Notes under the pieces: model-generated
What the model was told of the DNA's origin: nothing
What the model saw: the letters and a program-made list of their open reading frames with translations, nothing else
The model's database searches: none
Translations under genes and position numbers: made by a program
Assembly (NCBI RefSeq): GCF_001426945.1
Contig: NZ_LMFS01000001.1
Coordinates: forward strand, 41,412 to 105,411
Length of the DNA: 64,000 nucleotides
Reading direction: 5' to 3'
DNA from: Pseudolabrys sp. Root1462
Lineage (GTDB): Bacteria; Pseudomonadota; Alphaproteobacteria; Rhizobiales; Xanthobacteraceae
In this document: piece by piece, positions 16,436-25,249 of the stretch
How the letters are laid out: each line of letters opens with the position of its first letter
Position numbering within the stretch: position 1 is the first letter of the stretch

Positions 16436-18484
16436 TTAATGTCCCGATCCGGGCTCTATCTTGCCATCGTAGATCTCAGAATTCGGCGGACCTTCGACAT
16501 GTAGAATGCCAACAAGGCCGCGCTCGGCGCGTGACAGAGCGTGGTCTACTAGCGTGTAATTTCCGGGTACGTCGACTTTGAATTCTGTGATCACGGCGCC
16601 GCCGGCGGGAACTGTAACCGTCTGGACGCCACGCAACGGTTCGCTAAGCACGCCACCGAGATTATAGACCTTATCAAATATTTCCCCAATCACGTGGAAT
16701 GACGAAGTATGGTTGGGACCGCCGACACCGAAGAATATTCGAACAGTATCACCGACTTTGGCCCGAAGGGGATGGAGGCGGGAAAGTGCGCCAACTGAGC
16801 CGTTGAACACGAAATATTCGGGACGTTCGTTGAGCAGCTTTTCGACGTTAAATTCCTGGCTGCCATGCTGGCCAAAAGCGCCTTCGGTATAAATCTCGCC
16901 TTGCATGACATAAAACTCATGATCAACCGCAGGCAGACCTTCTTCTGGTTCGACCAGAATTAGTCCATACATTCCGTTTGCGATGTGATGCGCGACCATC
17001 GGTGTAGCGCAGTGATAAACGTAAAGACCCGGCGTCAGAGCCTTGAACTTGAAGCTCTTCTCCTCGCCCGGATTGGTCTGCGTCGACACCGCGCCGCCGC
17101 CTGGTCCGGTCGCGGCGTGAAAATCGACCGAATGGACCATGGCGCTGTTATCCGCATTCTTGAGATGAACTTCTACAGTGTCGCCTACCCGGACGCGCAA
17201 CATTGGACCGGGCACCTTGCCATTAAAAGTCCAATAGCCGAACGTAGTGCCCTCCGCGAGACGACCCTCCAGTTCTACGGTCACAAGGTCGACCCGAACG
17301 GTCTGCGGCTCGCGCTTGCCGATTGGCTTTGGAACGTCAGACGCCACATGCGAAATGTCGGCCTCGGTGACTGTTTGCGGAGGCGGCTGTGGCGTAATGA
17401 GGAATTGGCCCTCCATTCCAGCGAGCCGGTGTCCAGGCACGCTACAGAAATAGACGTAATCGCCAGCCTTGGACGCGACAAAGGCTATATTTGTGCTGGC
17501 GCCCTTGCCGAAGACGTGCGGTGAGCTTCCGGCCGGTCCCTGACTGTCGAAGACAATGTCGTGCTCTGCGCCCTCGCCGTTGATCAGGGTAACCTGAACC
17601 AACTGCCCCTCGGCAGCCGAAAGTACAGGATTAGTCTGCCCATCAATTGTCCCACCGATCCCGATGAAGACCATGCGGCCCTCGGCAATACCCGAGCGAA
17701 GCGTGTACCGTATAGCGGGGATGTAGCTCGTGCCGGTGTCACGGCCCGAAGGAGTTGCAGCCTGGGTCGACGCTTGCGGCAGCGCAGGCACGGACTTCGC
17801 CGGTTGGGCTTGGGCGGTGGCAGACGCTGGCCCTGACGTAGGGGACGACGCGGAAGCAGCAAGATATGCAAGCAACCCCTTCCGTTCATTCTCAGTCTTC
17901 AACCCAGGAAAAGGCATCTTATTGCCGGGCACAACCTTCTGCGGGTCGGTTAGATAGGCATCAAGCGTCTTTTCATCCCATGTAAGCGCAATCGATTTCA
18001 TCGCTTGGGAATAGTTGTAGCCTTCGACGCCAGCAGTCTTCTTGCCGATGATGTTTGCCAAGGATGGTCCGATACCGTTCTTTCCGGCTTGGAGCGAATG
18101 ACAAGCTTGGCATTTGCGAAATACTTGACTACCTGCAGTCGCTTCCGCGGATAAGGTGGGTTGCGGCGACGCGGTTCTCGGTCCGGAGACGGTCGGTCGT
18201 TTCGGCGCAGACGGCTGTTGAGCCACAGTGTGATGTTCAGTTGCCGTGGCAGCGCCCGCGGACGTTAGGGCCGTCCGTTCGGTTGCGCGGGTCTCAGGAA
18301 TTTCTTTACTGCCTTTGCCGGTTAACGTTTCTCGGGAAGGCAATGTTGATTGATTTTCAGAGGCAACCGGTGCTTCGGACGGTCTTCGCTGAACGAGTGA
18401 GGTCGCCGCAAATCCGCCGATCAAAAGCGCCAGCCCAATAATCAGAATGAACCACTCGCGAATCCGTGCAAAAACCCATTCCAT
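16436..18484 (-). CDS. nirK: membrane-anchored four-domain copper nitrite reductase (cytochrome c - cupredoxin - NirK)
   Basis: Reduces nitrite to NO. At 682 residues it is nearly twice the usual NirK length. Order: an N-terminal membrane anchor (11-33), a Ser/Thr/Pro linker, a class I cytochrome c (heme site C125-x2-C128-H129, Met ligand in NKMPFPG), a second linker, a cupredoxin with type 1 copper ligands (EHDIVF ... YFCSVPGHRLAGM, about 255-370), then the two-domain NirK core (about 375-682). The core has the catalytic Asp in HSVDFHAATGPGGG, type 1/type 2 ligands in YHCATPMVAHH, and further His in SFHVIG and LVDHAL. Such tethered enzymes are known from Bradyrhizobium; electrons could pass from heme and cupredoxin directly to NirK. 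No FNR-like box was seen upstream. Confidence 0.95.
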   Translation of the reverse strand: MEWVFARIREWFILIIGLALLIGGFAATSLVQRRPSEAPVASENQSTLPSRETLTGKGSKEIPETRATERTALTSAGAATATEHHTVAQQPSAPKRPTVSGPRTASPQPTLSAEATAGSQVFRKCQACHSLQAGKNGIGPSLANIIGKKTAGVEGYNYSQAMKSIALTWDEKTLDAYLTDPQKVVPGNKMPFPGLKTENERKGLLAYLAASASSPTSGPASATAQAQPAKSVPALPQASTQAATPSGRDTGTSYIPAIRYTLRSGIAEGRMVFIGIGGTIDGQTNPVLSAAEGQLVQVTLINGEGAEHDIVFDSQGPAGSSPHVFGKGASTNIAFVASKAGDYVYFCSVPGHRLAGMEGQFLITPQPPPQTVTEADISHVASDVPKPIGKREPQTVRVDLVTVELEGRLAEGTTFGYWTFNGKVPGPMLRVRVGDTVEVHLKNADNSAMVHSVDFHAATGPGGGAVSTQTNPGEEKSFKFKALTPGLYVYHCATPMVAHHIANGMYGLILVEPEEGLPAVDHEFYVMQGEIYTEGAFGQHGSQEFNVEKLLNERPEYFVFNGSVGALSRLHPLRAKVGDTVRIFFGVGGPNHTSSFHVIGEIFDKVYNLGGVLSEPLRGVQTVTVPAGGAVITEFKVDVPGNYTLVDHALSRAERGLVGILHVEGPPNSEIYDGKIEPGSGH

Positions 18485-18601
18485 TCGGTGACCTCATCGT
18501 ATTCGATCGCTCCTACCGCCCTAGCACAAACCAATTAAGTTCAATAGAGTTTCGGACATGCGACCTAGTTGGCATCAGGATGACTCTCAGGCCCATGCGC
18601 G

Positions 18602-19144
18602 ATGAATCCGTTCTTCACAATTGGCCATTCGACGCGTTCCGTCGTCGAATTCGTGGAATTGTTGCGCAGCGTCAAAGTCACGCTTGTTGTTGACGTCAGG
18701 ACCGCACCACGCTCGCGGACGAATCCACAATATAACATTGATGTTTTGCCAAATACGCTGGCGCCGCTTCAAATTGGGTACGAACACATAGCGGAACTTG
18801 GCGGCCTTCGTGGGATCGAACGCAACGTCCCATCAAGCGTGAATGCTTTCTGGCAGAATAGGAGCTTTCACAACTATGCCGACTACGCCTTAGGCAGCGA
18901 ATTCCAAAATGGTCTTATTCGACTGAGCGAGCTCGGCCTTCGGGAATGCTGCGCCATCATGTGCTCAGAAGCCGTCTGGTGGCGGTGCCATCGGAGAATA
19001 ATTGCCGATTACTTGCTGGTCGCCGGCCGATCCGTCTTCCATATTATGGGACCGGCAAAGGTCGAGCCGGCCAAGCTGACAGAAGGTGCGCAGCTCTCGG
19101 CGATAGGCTTAACATATCCCGCGGCTACTCGAGGAGAGAATTAA
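18602..19144 (+). CDS. DUF488 family protein
   Basis: A 180-residue soluble protein of the DUF488 family: the N-terminal IGHSTR motif, DVRTAPRSRTNPQYN, and the C-terminal CSEAVWWRCHRRIIADYLL with the conserved Cys-x7-Cys-HR pattern. The function is unknown; family members have been linked to nucleic-acid or heme-related stress without a proven activity. It is alone between nirK (divergent) and a damaged exonuclease gene. The ATG has no strong ribosome site. Confidence 0.8.
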   Translation: MNPFFTIGHSTRSVVEFVELLRSVKVTLVVDVRTAPRSRTNPQYNIDVLPNTLAPLQIGYEHIAELGGLRGIERNVPSSVNAFWQNRSFHNYADYALGSEFQNGLIRLSELGLRECCAIMCSEAVWWRCHRRIIADYLLVAGRSVFHIMGPAKVEPAKLTEGAQLSAIGLTYPAATRGEN

Positions 19145-19478
19145 ACGTTGGGCATCCGACTAGCTTCCCGAAGCTCGCATGCTTTCGCAGCGACCGGCGG
19201 AGAATGTTAGTTTCCGGTTTCTCTCTCTCCGCCAATACTTTTTGGCTAACCGCCGCTTGCACCAACTTTGCCGGCAAAAATCGCGCCGTCTTTGCGAGAT
19301 TTTCGAGCCGGCCGTTGAACTGTCGAATGCGGCTAGCTTACTAATTCCGTTCTCAGGAGCGCCGTTTTCTCTATGGCTCTGTACTTTCGCCCCCAGTAAC
19401 GGTTTCGGAAACCTCCGGAAGCTAGGCACTTTATCAAACGCGGTGTCCGCCGAATTTGGTATATCTGGCCGATCTAAT
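19145..19478. other. non-coding stretch after the DUF488 gene
   Basis: About 330 bases without a supported gene. Short ORFs on both strands lack motifs and ribosome sites. It lies next to the damaged exonuclease I gene and may include rearranged sequence. Confidence 0.4.
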
Positions 19479-20819
19479 TCACAGGCCTGTCATTCTATTC
19501 AGCTGCTGATGCGCAGCAAACTCCTCCCGGAGCGCCCGCAGCCGTCCGTATTCCGATGGCGTGGAGTTCGCCAACAGTCCGTCGACTTCCACAAGCGCCT
19601 CTGGAAGTGTCATCCATGGGAACTCGCTCTTGGCGCCGCGCACTCGGCGCCTGACCTCTTCGTCAAACGCAAGACGATCACCGGGCCGCAAAAGTTCGGG
19701 CCGCTCGAAGTAGACGATGCGCCTGCCGAGCCGGCGGAACCGCGGGTCCGAAAGTCCCAAGGCGATGTCGAGCCTCGCCTCCCATGCCGCCTCATGAAAC
19801 TGCCTGCACGCGGCGAGGTCGTCATTAGAGGGCCAACCGGTGCCGTATATCTGAAGTTCGACGTGCTCGGACGGCGGATACGTCCGGTCGGTCGTGCGCG
19901 CCGCAGCAACCAGCCGCGCAACGAATTCCTGGTCTGACTGAACAGCCTGGGCCGACCTCATGAGTTCATCTTCGTCGGCGGGCTCCAAATTGGCTACGCC
20001 GATTTCCCAAAGCGGCGAGACGAACGGAGAGGCGTTCACCTTCAGGCGACGGATCGGTGACGTGGATTTCGTCTGGACCGCTTCGGCAAGTTCGCTCTCG
20101 GTGAGCCTTCGCAGAGCGCCGATGTCATGCGTAAGGTCGAGACAGTAGTGGATGTTCGTGTCCAGCGCGCTGATGCCGATACGCGTGAGTGGCCGTACGC
20201 TTCGCGTGCCTTCAAAGTCGTCGAAATAGCCGAACGCCGGCTCCTCCCGGATGAAAGCAATAACCGCCTGCTTGGAGGCAAAGCGCATGAAGCTCGACCA
20301 GATGTCGGGAGCTCCTTCTCGCACGCGCTGGCAGAGCTGAAGGGTAAGCTCGACGTCGCGCATGGCGTCGTGCGCGCCCCCGGGAGCGACCCCGTTCGCG
20401 GCGGCGAGATCGGCAAGGCGGAACACCTGACGCCCTTCCGGGTCGCGCGGCACCTGAAGTACACCCGGGCGCAGGCACGCGACGGCGCGCATCATGTTGA
20501 GGACATCCGCGCGCGCGTTGTTGTTCGTGTTCGTCAGAAACGTCGGGTGTAGGCACTGATAGAACGCCTGACGGAGAAACTCCTCGTCAAAGCGTATGGA
20601 GTTGTATCCGAGAAACAGCGCGGGCGACCAATCAGCCAGCGTCCTCTGGATCTCGCAGACCATTTCGTAGTGCGAAGGCCGGCGGGGATCGGTTATGTCC
20701 CGAAGCGACGTTCCGGTGAGCAGGAGTGCCTTCGGCGAAGGCACGACGTAGGGCAGCCGGCATTGGTCGGGCAGCGTGATATCGTACCGAGTCTCAACGC
20801 TAAAATAATCTACCCCCAC
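19479..20819 (-). pseudogene. sbcB: exonuclease I (SbcB-like), 5'-truncated
   Basis: The 446-codon frame matches exonuclease I from the middle of its exonuclease domain to the end: RLPYVVPSPKALLLTGTSL, the motif II region FLGYNSIRFDEEFLRQ, motif III GGAHDAMRDVE, and the SH3-like and helical C-terminal parts. Missing are the first 30-40 residues, which in the family hold motif I (DxE), needed to bind catalytic metal. The only start is a GTG at 20819, and six codons further upstream the frame meets a TGA. The frame begins inside the 3' end of the RNase T2 gene (20-base overlap), so a deletion or recombination has probably joined the two. It is likely inactive as a nuclease. Confidence 0.7.
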
Positions 20820-21477
20820 GGACCGGCGGCATTTTCAGTGTTTCGGTACGGCAAGAACGTTGATTGTTACGTGAGCACTCGCGGAATTTCAAATCTCGGC
20901 TGAAGCAGATGCGCACCTCCCGCAGCCGCGTACGGTCGCAATCGATGGTGATACCAGTGGGGGCTAGTCCTTCATTGGCGTTGATAAAGGCATTGACTAC
21001 TTGGTTCGGAGTAACCCTCAACGGCACCGTAGTATCGGCATACTGCGATGGGATTTTCACGTTTGCCCGCGCCTTGCGAACAACATCAAAATATTCGCGC
21101 GCTTCAAGGCCAGAGCAGGTGCCGTGCTGATCCCATTCATGAAATATAAGCCCCGGTGCCGGCATTAAATCGAGCATGCTCGTCATAATTCTGCGGTCAA
21201 GTCGGGGTGGTGGCACCTGGCAGGACTCAGGGAAGCCCCGTTCATATTGTGGCCACAAGCCATGCACCACGAATGAGTAAGGGCGGGGACCGCATTGCTC
21301 GCGGCGGGCATTACCAGTTGCGGTCTCGCAGAATGACGGCGACCAAGATAAAGACAAAACGTAATAGTCAAATTGCCCTGGCGCATTTTGCCGATTGTCT
21401 TGGGCCCAGGCTGCGCCGAGCATCAGTTCGAACGCTGCAATAAGGAACAGGATCCTCATTCCGGAGAAGCGGAACAT
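20800..21477 (-). CDS. secreted ribonuclease T2 family protein
   Basis: A periplasmic or secreted RNase of about 220 residues. It has a signal peptide (MRILFLIAAF ... AWAQ) and both catalytic segments, FVVHGLWPQY and HEWDQHGTCSG, with the two active-site histidines and neighbouring Glu/Asp. Cysteines in FCETATG, REQCGP, CRTE and others can form the usual disulfides. The frame is open to 21600, but the signal peptide indicates a start at 21477 or the ATG at 21459; neither has a strong ribosome site. The C-terminus (KMPPVRGG plus RLF) overlaps the truncated exonuclease frame. Confidence 0.85.
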   Translation of the reverse strand: MFRFSGMRILFLIAAFELMLGAAWAQDNRQNAPGQFDYYVLSLSWSPSFCETATGNARREQCGPRPYSFVVHGLWPQYERGFPESCQVPPPRLDRRIMTSMLDLMPAPGLIFHEWDQHGTCSGLEAREYFDVVRKARANVKIPSQYADTTVPLRVTPNQVVNAFINANEGLAPTGITIDCDRTRLREVRICFSRDLKFRECSRNNQRSCRTETLKMPPVRGGRLF

Positions 21478-21539
21478 CGGCCAGGCACCTGTTGAATATA
21501 AGTTTGTAAGTCTAAAGCTATGTGCGCACAGCAGTCGGA

Positions 21540-21824
21540 TTATATTCGAGGACCCGCACCGGGATCGGAAATAACCCGGTGAGCGACAAGTCGATTCCAT
21601 ACAAACAAGACGATTAGAGCGCCAACCGTCGCGCCGATGAATCCAGCTCCTTGGTCAGGACGGTACCAACCAATCGCCTGACCAATGAATGTTGCGAGAA
21701 ATGATCCCGCGATGCCAAGGACCACCGTGAGAATAAATCCTGATGGATTGTTGGGACCTGACGACAGTAGGCGCGCGATAATTCCCGCAACGCCGCCGAT
21801 TATAACGATCCACAAGATGCCCAT
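21540..21824 (-). CDS. GlsB/YeaQ/YmgE family stress-response membrane protein
   Basis: A 94-residue inner-membrane protein with three hydrophobic segments and the family core GGVAGIIARLL and FIGATVGALIVLFVWNR. GlsB-type (transglycosylase-associated) proteins are general-stress proteins of unknown mechanism. The C-terminal tail (DPGAGPRI) is somewhat longer than usual. It follows the YidB-like gene by 35 bases and may be cotranscribed with it. Confidence 0.85.
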   Translation of the reverse strand: MGILWIVIIGGVAGIIARLLSSGPNNPSGFILTVVLGIAGSFLATFIGQAIGWYRPDQGAGFIGATVGALIVLFVWNRLVAHRVISDPGAGPRI

Positions 21825-21859
21825 GATAAAACCTCTAAAATGGTTGTTGAGCGTCAGTG

Positions 21860-22438
21860 TCAGATCAGACGTGATGCTTCGTGTTCAGTTGGAAGACGCC
21901 CGTTCGGGGTCAACTGATTGATCAGCTCCGGCAAGTGCTGACTGAGACTCGCGATTAATTCATCGCGTGACATTCCGCTATGCGCCATGAGCGTCTTGAT
22001 CTGGTCTTCACTGAGCACTTTTGACAAATCGTCCGGAGAAATACCCTTGTTTGGTCCTGCGCCGACCCAAGACTGAGCGACATCGCTCTGTCCGCCCTGC
22101 TGAAATTGCTTGAGCAGATCGCTCAGCCCGCCACTCAACACGCTTCCGGCAGCCCCGCCGGCAAGCAAGCCACCCAGCGGACCCTGGAGCAAACTGCCAA
22201 GCCCGCCGGAAAGCATGCCGCCAAGCCCGCCACCGGACGGATTGGCAGAGGGAGGAGCATTCGGACTGGTCGTAGCAGGATTGGTTTGGCCAGGGCTCAG
22301 TTGCTTGATTGCTTTGTAAGCCAGAAGGCCCATCAGGGCTATGGTGACCGGCGACATGCCGCTACTGCTAGCGGGAGTGCTTGTAGAGTTGCCACGCGGC
22401 CCATTTTGCATGCCGTTGAGGATGTCGAGAAGTCCCAT
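21860..22438 (-). CDS. YidB family (DUF937) protein
   Basis: A 192-residue protein: an N-terminal MGLLDILNGM segment, a short hydrophobic helix (VTIALMGLLAYKAIKQL), a Gly/Ser/Leu-rich repeat zone (GGLGGMLSGGLGSLLQGPLGG), and the YidB C-terminal domain with DLSKVLSEDQIKTLMAHSGMSRDELIASL and NQLTPNGRLPTE. YidB proteins are widespread and of unknown function. It groups with two other small conserved genes on the minus strand (21540 and 22523). Confidence 0.85.
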   Translation of the reverse strand: MGLLDILNGMQNGPRGNSTSTPASSSGMSPVTIALMGLLAYKAIKQLSPGQTNPATTSPNAPPSANPSGGGLGGMLSGGLGSLLQGPLGGLLAGGAAGSVLSGGLSDLLKQFQQGGQSDVAQSWVGAGPNKGISPDDLSKVLSEDQIKTLMAHSGMSRDELIASLSQHLPELINQLTPNGRLPTEHEASRLI

Positions 22439-22522
22439 GTGTCCCTCCTGCCTATCGTTTATCGTCTATTCCTAAACCGCCGCTTTGCGAACGACGGCCT
22501 AGGATAGTTGCGGACCAAAATA

Positions 22523-22879
22523 TCAGGTCTTGATGTCTGCAGGGAGCGTACCGCCGTTGGCGGCAAGCTTGCCCATGATTTGCTTATGCAACCAGATATT
22601 CATGGTGGCGGAGTCGTTCGTGTCGCCAGTGTAGTTCAATTCCTTGGCGAGCTCTTTACGGGCGGTCAGGCTGCTGTCGAGACCCAGCGCCTTCATCAGA
22701 TCAACGATGGAGGTTCGCCATGCGAGTTTTTCACCTGTTGCCGCCGCCGCTTTATCAACGATAGCTGCGACGTCGACCGGCTGTGCTGGAGCTGCGGCCG
22801 GTGCTGCTGCGGGCGACGCGCTCGCTTGCGGTGAACCGTGCCCAAAGATTGCTCCCATAATGCTTCCGAAAATTCCCAT
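22523..22879 (-). CDS. DUF3597 domain protein
   Basis: A 118-residue protein with a short N-terminal MGIFGSIMGAIFG segment, an Ala/Pro-rich linker and a C-terminal DUF3597 domain (VDKAAAATGEKLAWRTSIVD, LDSSLTARKELAKELNY). The architecture echoes LysM-partner proteins; the function is unknown. A GGAGAGCG ribosome site precedes the ATG. First of three small minus-strand genes whose products begin with related MG(I/L) N-termini. Confidence 0.8.
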   Translation of the reverse strand: MGIFGSIMGAIFGHGSPQASASPAAAPAAAPAQPVDVAAIVDKAAAATGEKLAWRTSIVDLMKALGLDSSLTARKELAKELNYTGDTNDSATMNIWLHKQIMGKLAANGGTLPADIKT

Positions 22880-23040
22880 GGTCGCTCTCCTTATTGTTGG
22901 TTATTGGCCGCCACCAATTATTAACGCATATTTCGTGTCAATTGGTCAAATTGGCGACGCGGGCGCTTTGCAGCCCGCCGCAAAGGTGCAACCATTGCCA
23001 AATCGAGTTGTTTTTTATTTTAATTCAACTGGAGGCCAAA

Positions 23041-23403
23041 ATGGCGGATAACAAAGCGAAGCGTCGCGGCACCGACAGCAAGCTGATTGCCTTGCTTGAG
23101 CCTTACGAGGTTCGGTACTGGTCCAAGAAACTCAAAGTAACGCCGGCCAAGCTCAAATATGCCGTGAAGAAAGTCGGCCATTCGGCAAGGAAGGTTGAGG
23201 CTTACATCAAACTTCAAAAGCACAAAGCGCGTGACAAGGCTTTGATCGCGCTGAGCCAGCCTTACGAAGTCCGCTACTGGTCCAAGAAATTCAAGATCAC
23301 GCCGGCAAAGCTCAAAGCGGCAGTAAAAGCTGCTGGCCACTCGTCGAAAAAAGTTGCTGCCTATCTAGCGAAGAAAAGGACAACGAAGCGCAAGAAGAAA
23401 TGA
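23041..23403 (+). CDS. tandem DUF3606-like basic protein
   Basis: A 120-residue, very Lys-rich protein built from two copies of a roughly 53-residue unit, each with PYEVRYWSKKxKxTPAKLK followed by AVKxxGHSxxKVxAY, the DUF3606 pattern. The tail is RTTKRKKK. The charge suggests nucleic-acid binding, which is inference. The ATG at 23041 is chosen because TGGAGG lies six bases before it; the frame is open further upstream but has no motif there. A hairpin with a T-run lies 167 bases downstream. Confidence 0.8.
   Translation: MADNKAKRRGTDSKLIALLEPYEVRYWSKKLKVTPAKLKYAVKKVGHSARKVEAYIKLQKHKARDKALIALSQPYEVRYWSKKFKITPAKLKAAVKAAGHSSKKVAAYLAKKRTTKRKKK
23104..23352 (+). repeat. internal 159-bp duplication in DUF3606 gene
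   Basis: The segment beginning at the first PYEVRYWSKK (codon at 23104) recurs 159 bases later at 23263, with close nucleotide similarity over about 60 bases and looser similarity through the GHS and AY positions. It reflects a domain duplication within the gene. Confidence 0.7.
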
Positions 23404-23792
23404 ACTGCTACTGGAATTGAAATTGGCGGTGCCAAACTACCCCCGGCTACGTTCAGAACAGATAAGCGGGGTTCTCATTGGCGGCCCAGTGTCCCGCAGG
23501 CCATGTCCGTCTCCGAATACGGATACCCACACTGCTTTAATGGCTCCACATTGGGATTGGTTTTCTGAGGGTTGAGTTACGGCTCAACCTTTTCGAGCTC
23601 GTTACGGTTGGCCGTCGTTTGGTAGTCAGCCGATGTTTGCCTTAAGCCTAGCACTAGTCTCACGATGCAAATGGGCGCGTAACGTTGGTGCTATCCTGAA
23701 CATGCGGTTCGCCCGTTTCCTTTGCGAGACGTTCATGCGACATTCAGTTCGGCTAAATTAATGTCACCAAATAACCTTCAGGGAGTTGTGCC
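23404..23792. other. non-coding stretch between two small genes
   Basis: About 390 bases with no supported ORF. It contains the hairpin at 23570-23593 and must hold the promoter of the secreted-protein gene at 23793. Confidence 0.5.
23570..23593 (+). terminator. probable rho-independent terminator
   Basis: A 7-bp perfect stem (GGTTGAG / CTCAACC) with loop TTACGG, directly followed by TTTT. It lies downstream of the DUF3606 gene in the same direction. Confidence 0.5.
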
Positions 23793-24281
23793 ATGAGAAT
23801 GCTATATGCGGTCGCCCTCTGCGCGACTGTCGGCCTTATTGCTGCATCGCCTTCAGCGCATGCCCAGCAAAAGACCGTCAAGGCATGCGAGGATGAATGG
23901 AAAGCCAACAAGGCAGCAAACCAAGCGGCTAAAATTACCCAAAAAGCATATGTGGCTCAGTGCAGAACGGGCGCTGCAGCTCCTGCCAAACCAGCCGCAG
24001 TTGCTCCTGCAGCCACAGCCCCTGCCAAGCCAGCTGCAGTTGCTCCGGCAGCGACAGCACCTGCCGCACCGGCGGTAGCGGCCCCCGTCGCAACCAGACC
24101 GGCAGCTCCAGTTTCGGCGGCTACCGATAAACCAAAGGATGGAACCGCGGCAATGCGTGCTCGGCAAAAGGAATGTGGCGCGGAGTGGAAAGCCGATAAA
24201 GCCGCCGGCAAGACTGGCGGTTTGACATGGCCGAAATATTGGAGCGCTTGCAATACACGTAAAAAAGCTGCGGGAATGTGA
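23793..24281 (+). CDS. secreted Ala/Pro-rich protein with two Cys-Trp motifs
   Basis: A 162-residue exported protein: a signal peptide (to AHAQ at about residue 25), a first domain CEDEWKANKAA ... YVAQC, a linker with imperfect AKPAAVAPAATAP repeats, and a second domain CGAEWKADKAAGK ... YWSACN. The two cysteine-bounded domains are alike and recall PsiF-type repeats; each could close one disulfide. The function is unknown. A GGGAG ribosome site precedes the ATG, and a hairpin terminator follows the stop. Confidence 0.75.
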   Translation: MRMLYAVALCATVGLIAASPSAHAQQKTVKACEDEWKANKAANQAAKITQKAYVAQCRTGAAAPAKPAAVAPAATAPAKPAAVAPAATAPAAPAVAAPVATRPAAPVSAATDKPKDGTAAMRARQKECGAEWKADKAAGKTGGLTWPKYWSACNTRKKAAGM

Positions 24282-24308
24282 TCGCCACTTAATTTGCTAT
24301 CAAATTCA

Positions 24309-24340
24309 GAGGTCGCCTGAGTTGGCGGCCTCTTCTATTT
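24309..24340 (+). terminator. rho-independent terminator
   Basis: A 9-bp stem GAGGTCGCC / GGCGGCCTC (one G-T pair) with a 6-base loop, followed by a T-rich run (TTCTATTT), 27 bases after the stop of the secreted-protein gene. Confidence 0.7.
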
Positions 24341-24410
24341 AAAGCACGCGATGTCGCATTTTGGCACTTGGCGGATACCATGGCTGCGTTCTAGCGAGAT
24401 GCCGAACAGT

Positions 24411-24998
24411 TTATGCCAGCAAGCTAGCCAGAATCGCGCGGGCATCCTTGACGTTCTTCGAAAGCCGCCGCTTTCGATTCCCCGTCAGCTTGAACAGCAC
24501 CTGTGTGGAACCCATTAAATATTCAACGAAATCGATCGCGGTACTTATGATCCGAGGCAATCCAGCAACCTCGGTGCTCCAGCCCATCGGCGTGAAATGA
24601 GAAAAATTATTTCGGAATTCTGCGTGGAGCCTTATTACGTCCTTTAGTTGCTCCTCTGTGACCACCAATGGCTCATCTTCCATTAGTAACTTGTCCTGGC
24701 ACCGCGCCAACAAGGTCTCAAATTCCGCCAGCCATTGGGTTGGCATCGTGCCTGCCCGCGTGTCGTGCCATTCAAGCGTTTTACGCGCGGACTTATCAGC
24801 TAGAACATTTACACTTGAGGTGTCGTTTAAAGCGCAAACCATTGATCCTTGAAGCGCATCATGGGCGGCGACAATGACCCATTTCCAATACGCTGGCTGT
24901 TTTCGAACTAGCCCAGCAACAAGCGCTAAAAGGTCTAGCGATGAAAGAACGTCCTCGATCTCGTCGAAACGCAGGTAGTGTTCGCTGTCGGTGGCCAT
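24411..24998 (-). CDS. hypothetical protein with HEPN-like R-x4-H motif
   Basis: A 195-residue, mostly helical, soluble protein. I do not recognise a named family. Near residue 129 it has EFRNNFSHFTPMGW, where R-N-N-F-S-H fits the R-x4-6-H motif of HEPN ribonuclease-type domains, in the expected place within a helical protein. HEPN proteins often act in toxin or defence systems, but no nucleotidyltransferase partner lies beside it. The C-terminus is Arg/Lys-rich. Function is not assigned. Confidence 0.6.
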   Translation of the reverse strand: MATDSEHYLRFDEIEDVLSSLDLLALVAGLVRKQPAYWKWVIVAAHDALQGSMVCALNDTSSVNVLADKSARKTLEWHDTRAGTMPTQWLAEFETLLARCQDKLLMEDEPLVVTEEQLKDVIRLHAEFRNNFSHFTPMGWSTEVAGLPRIISTAIDFVEYLMGSTQVLFKLTGNRKRRLSKNVKDARAILASLLA

Positions 24999-25249
24999 AA
25001 TCGGATTGACCCGCCCCCACTGAGTGGTCCGTTTGGCATGTTAGTTTAGGGATTGCATTTGCGCCACCGGTTTGGTTGAGACCAGACTAGGGCCTCAGGT
25101 GCCGTCGGCCGGTATCCCAGCGAAGAAAAGACGCTGTGGGCCATAAGCCGGCATCTTTCATCGCGCGGTCTTTACTTCGAACAATCCCGCAGTTCTGCCT
25201 AGGGGGGGGCCGACAATCGCACGCGATCCGAGGAGTTCCGATAGGATGC

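Noticed and set aside
18485-18601. FNR-like box before nirK
   Set aside because: TTGAACTTAATTGG (minus strand) has only the left half of the motif; too weak to report as a site.
24999-25249. Possible insertion-sequence end between the HEPN-like gene and the TRIC gene
   Set aside because: Some short translations recall transposase tails, but no inverted repeats, target duplication or clear transposase motif could be found.
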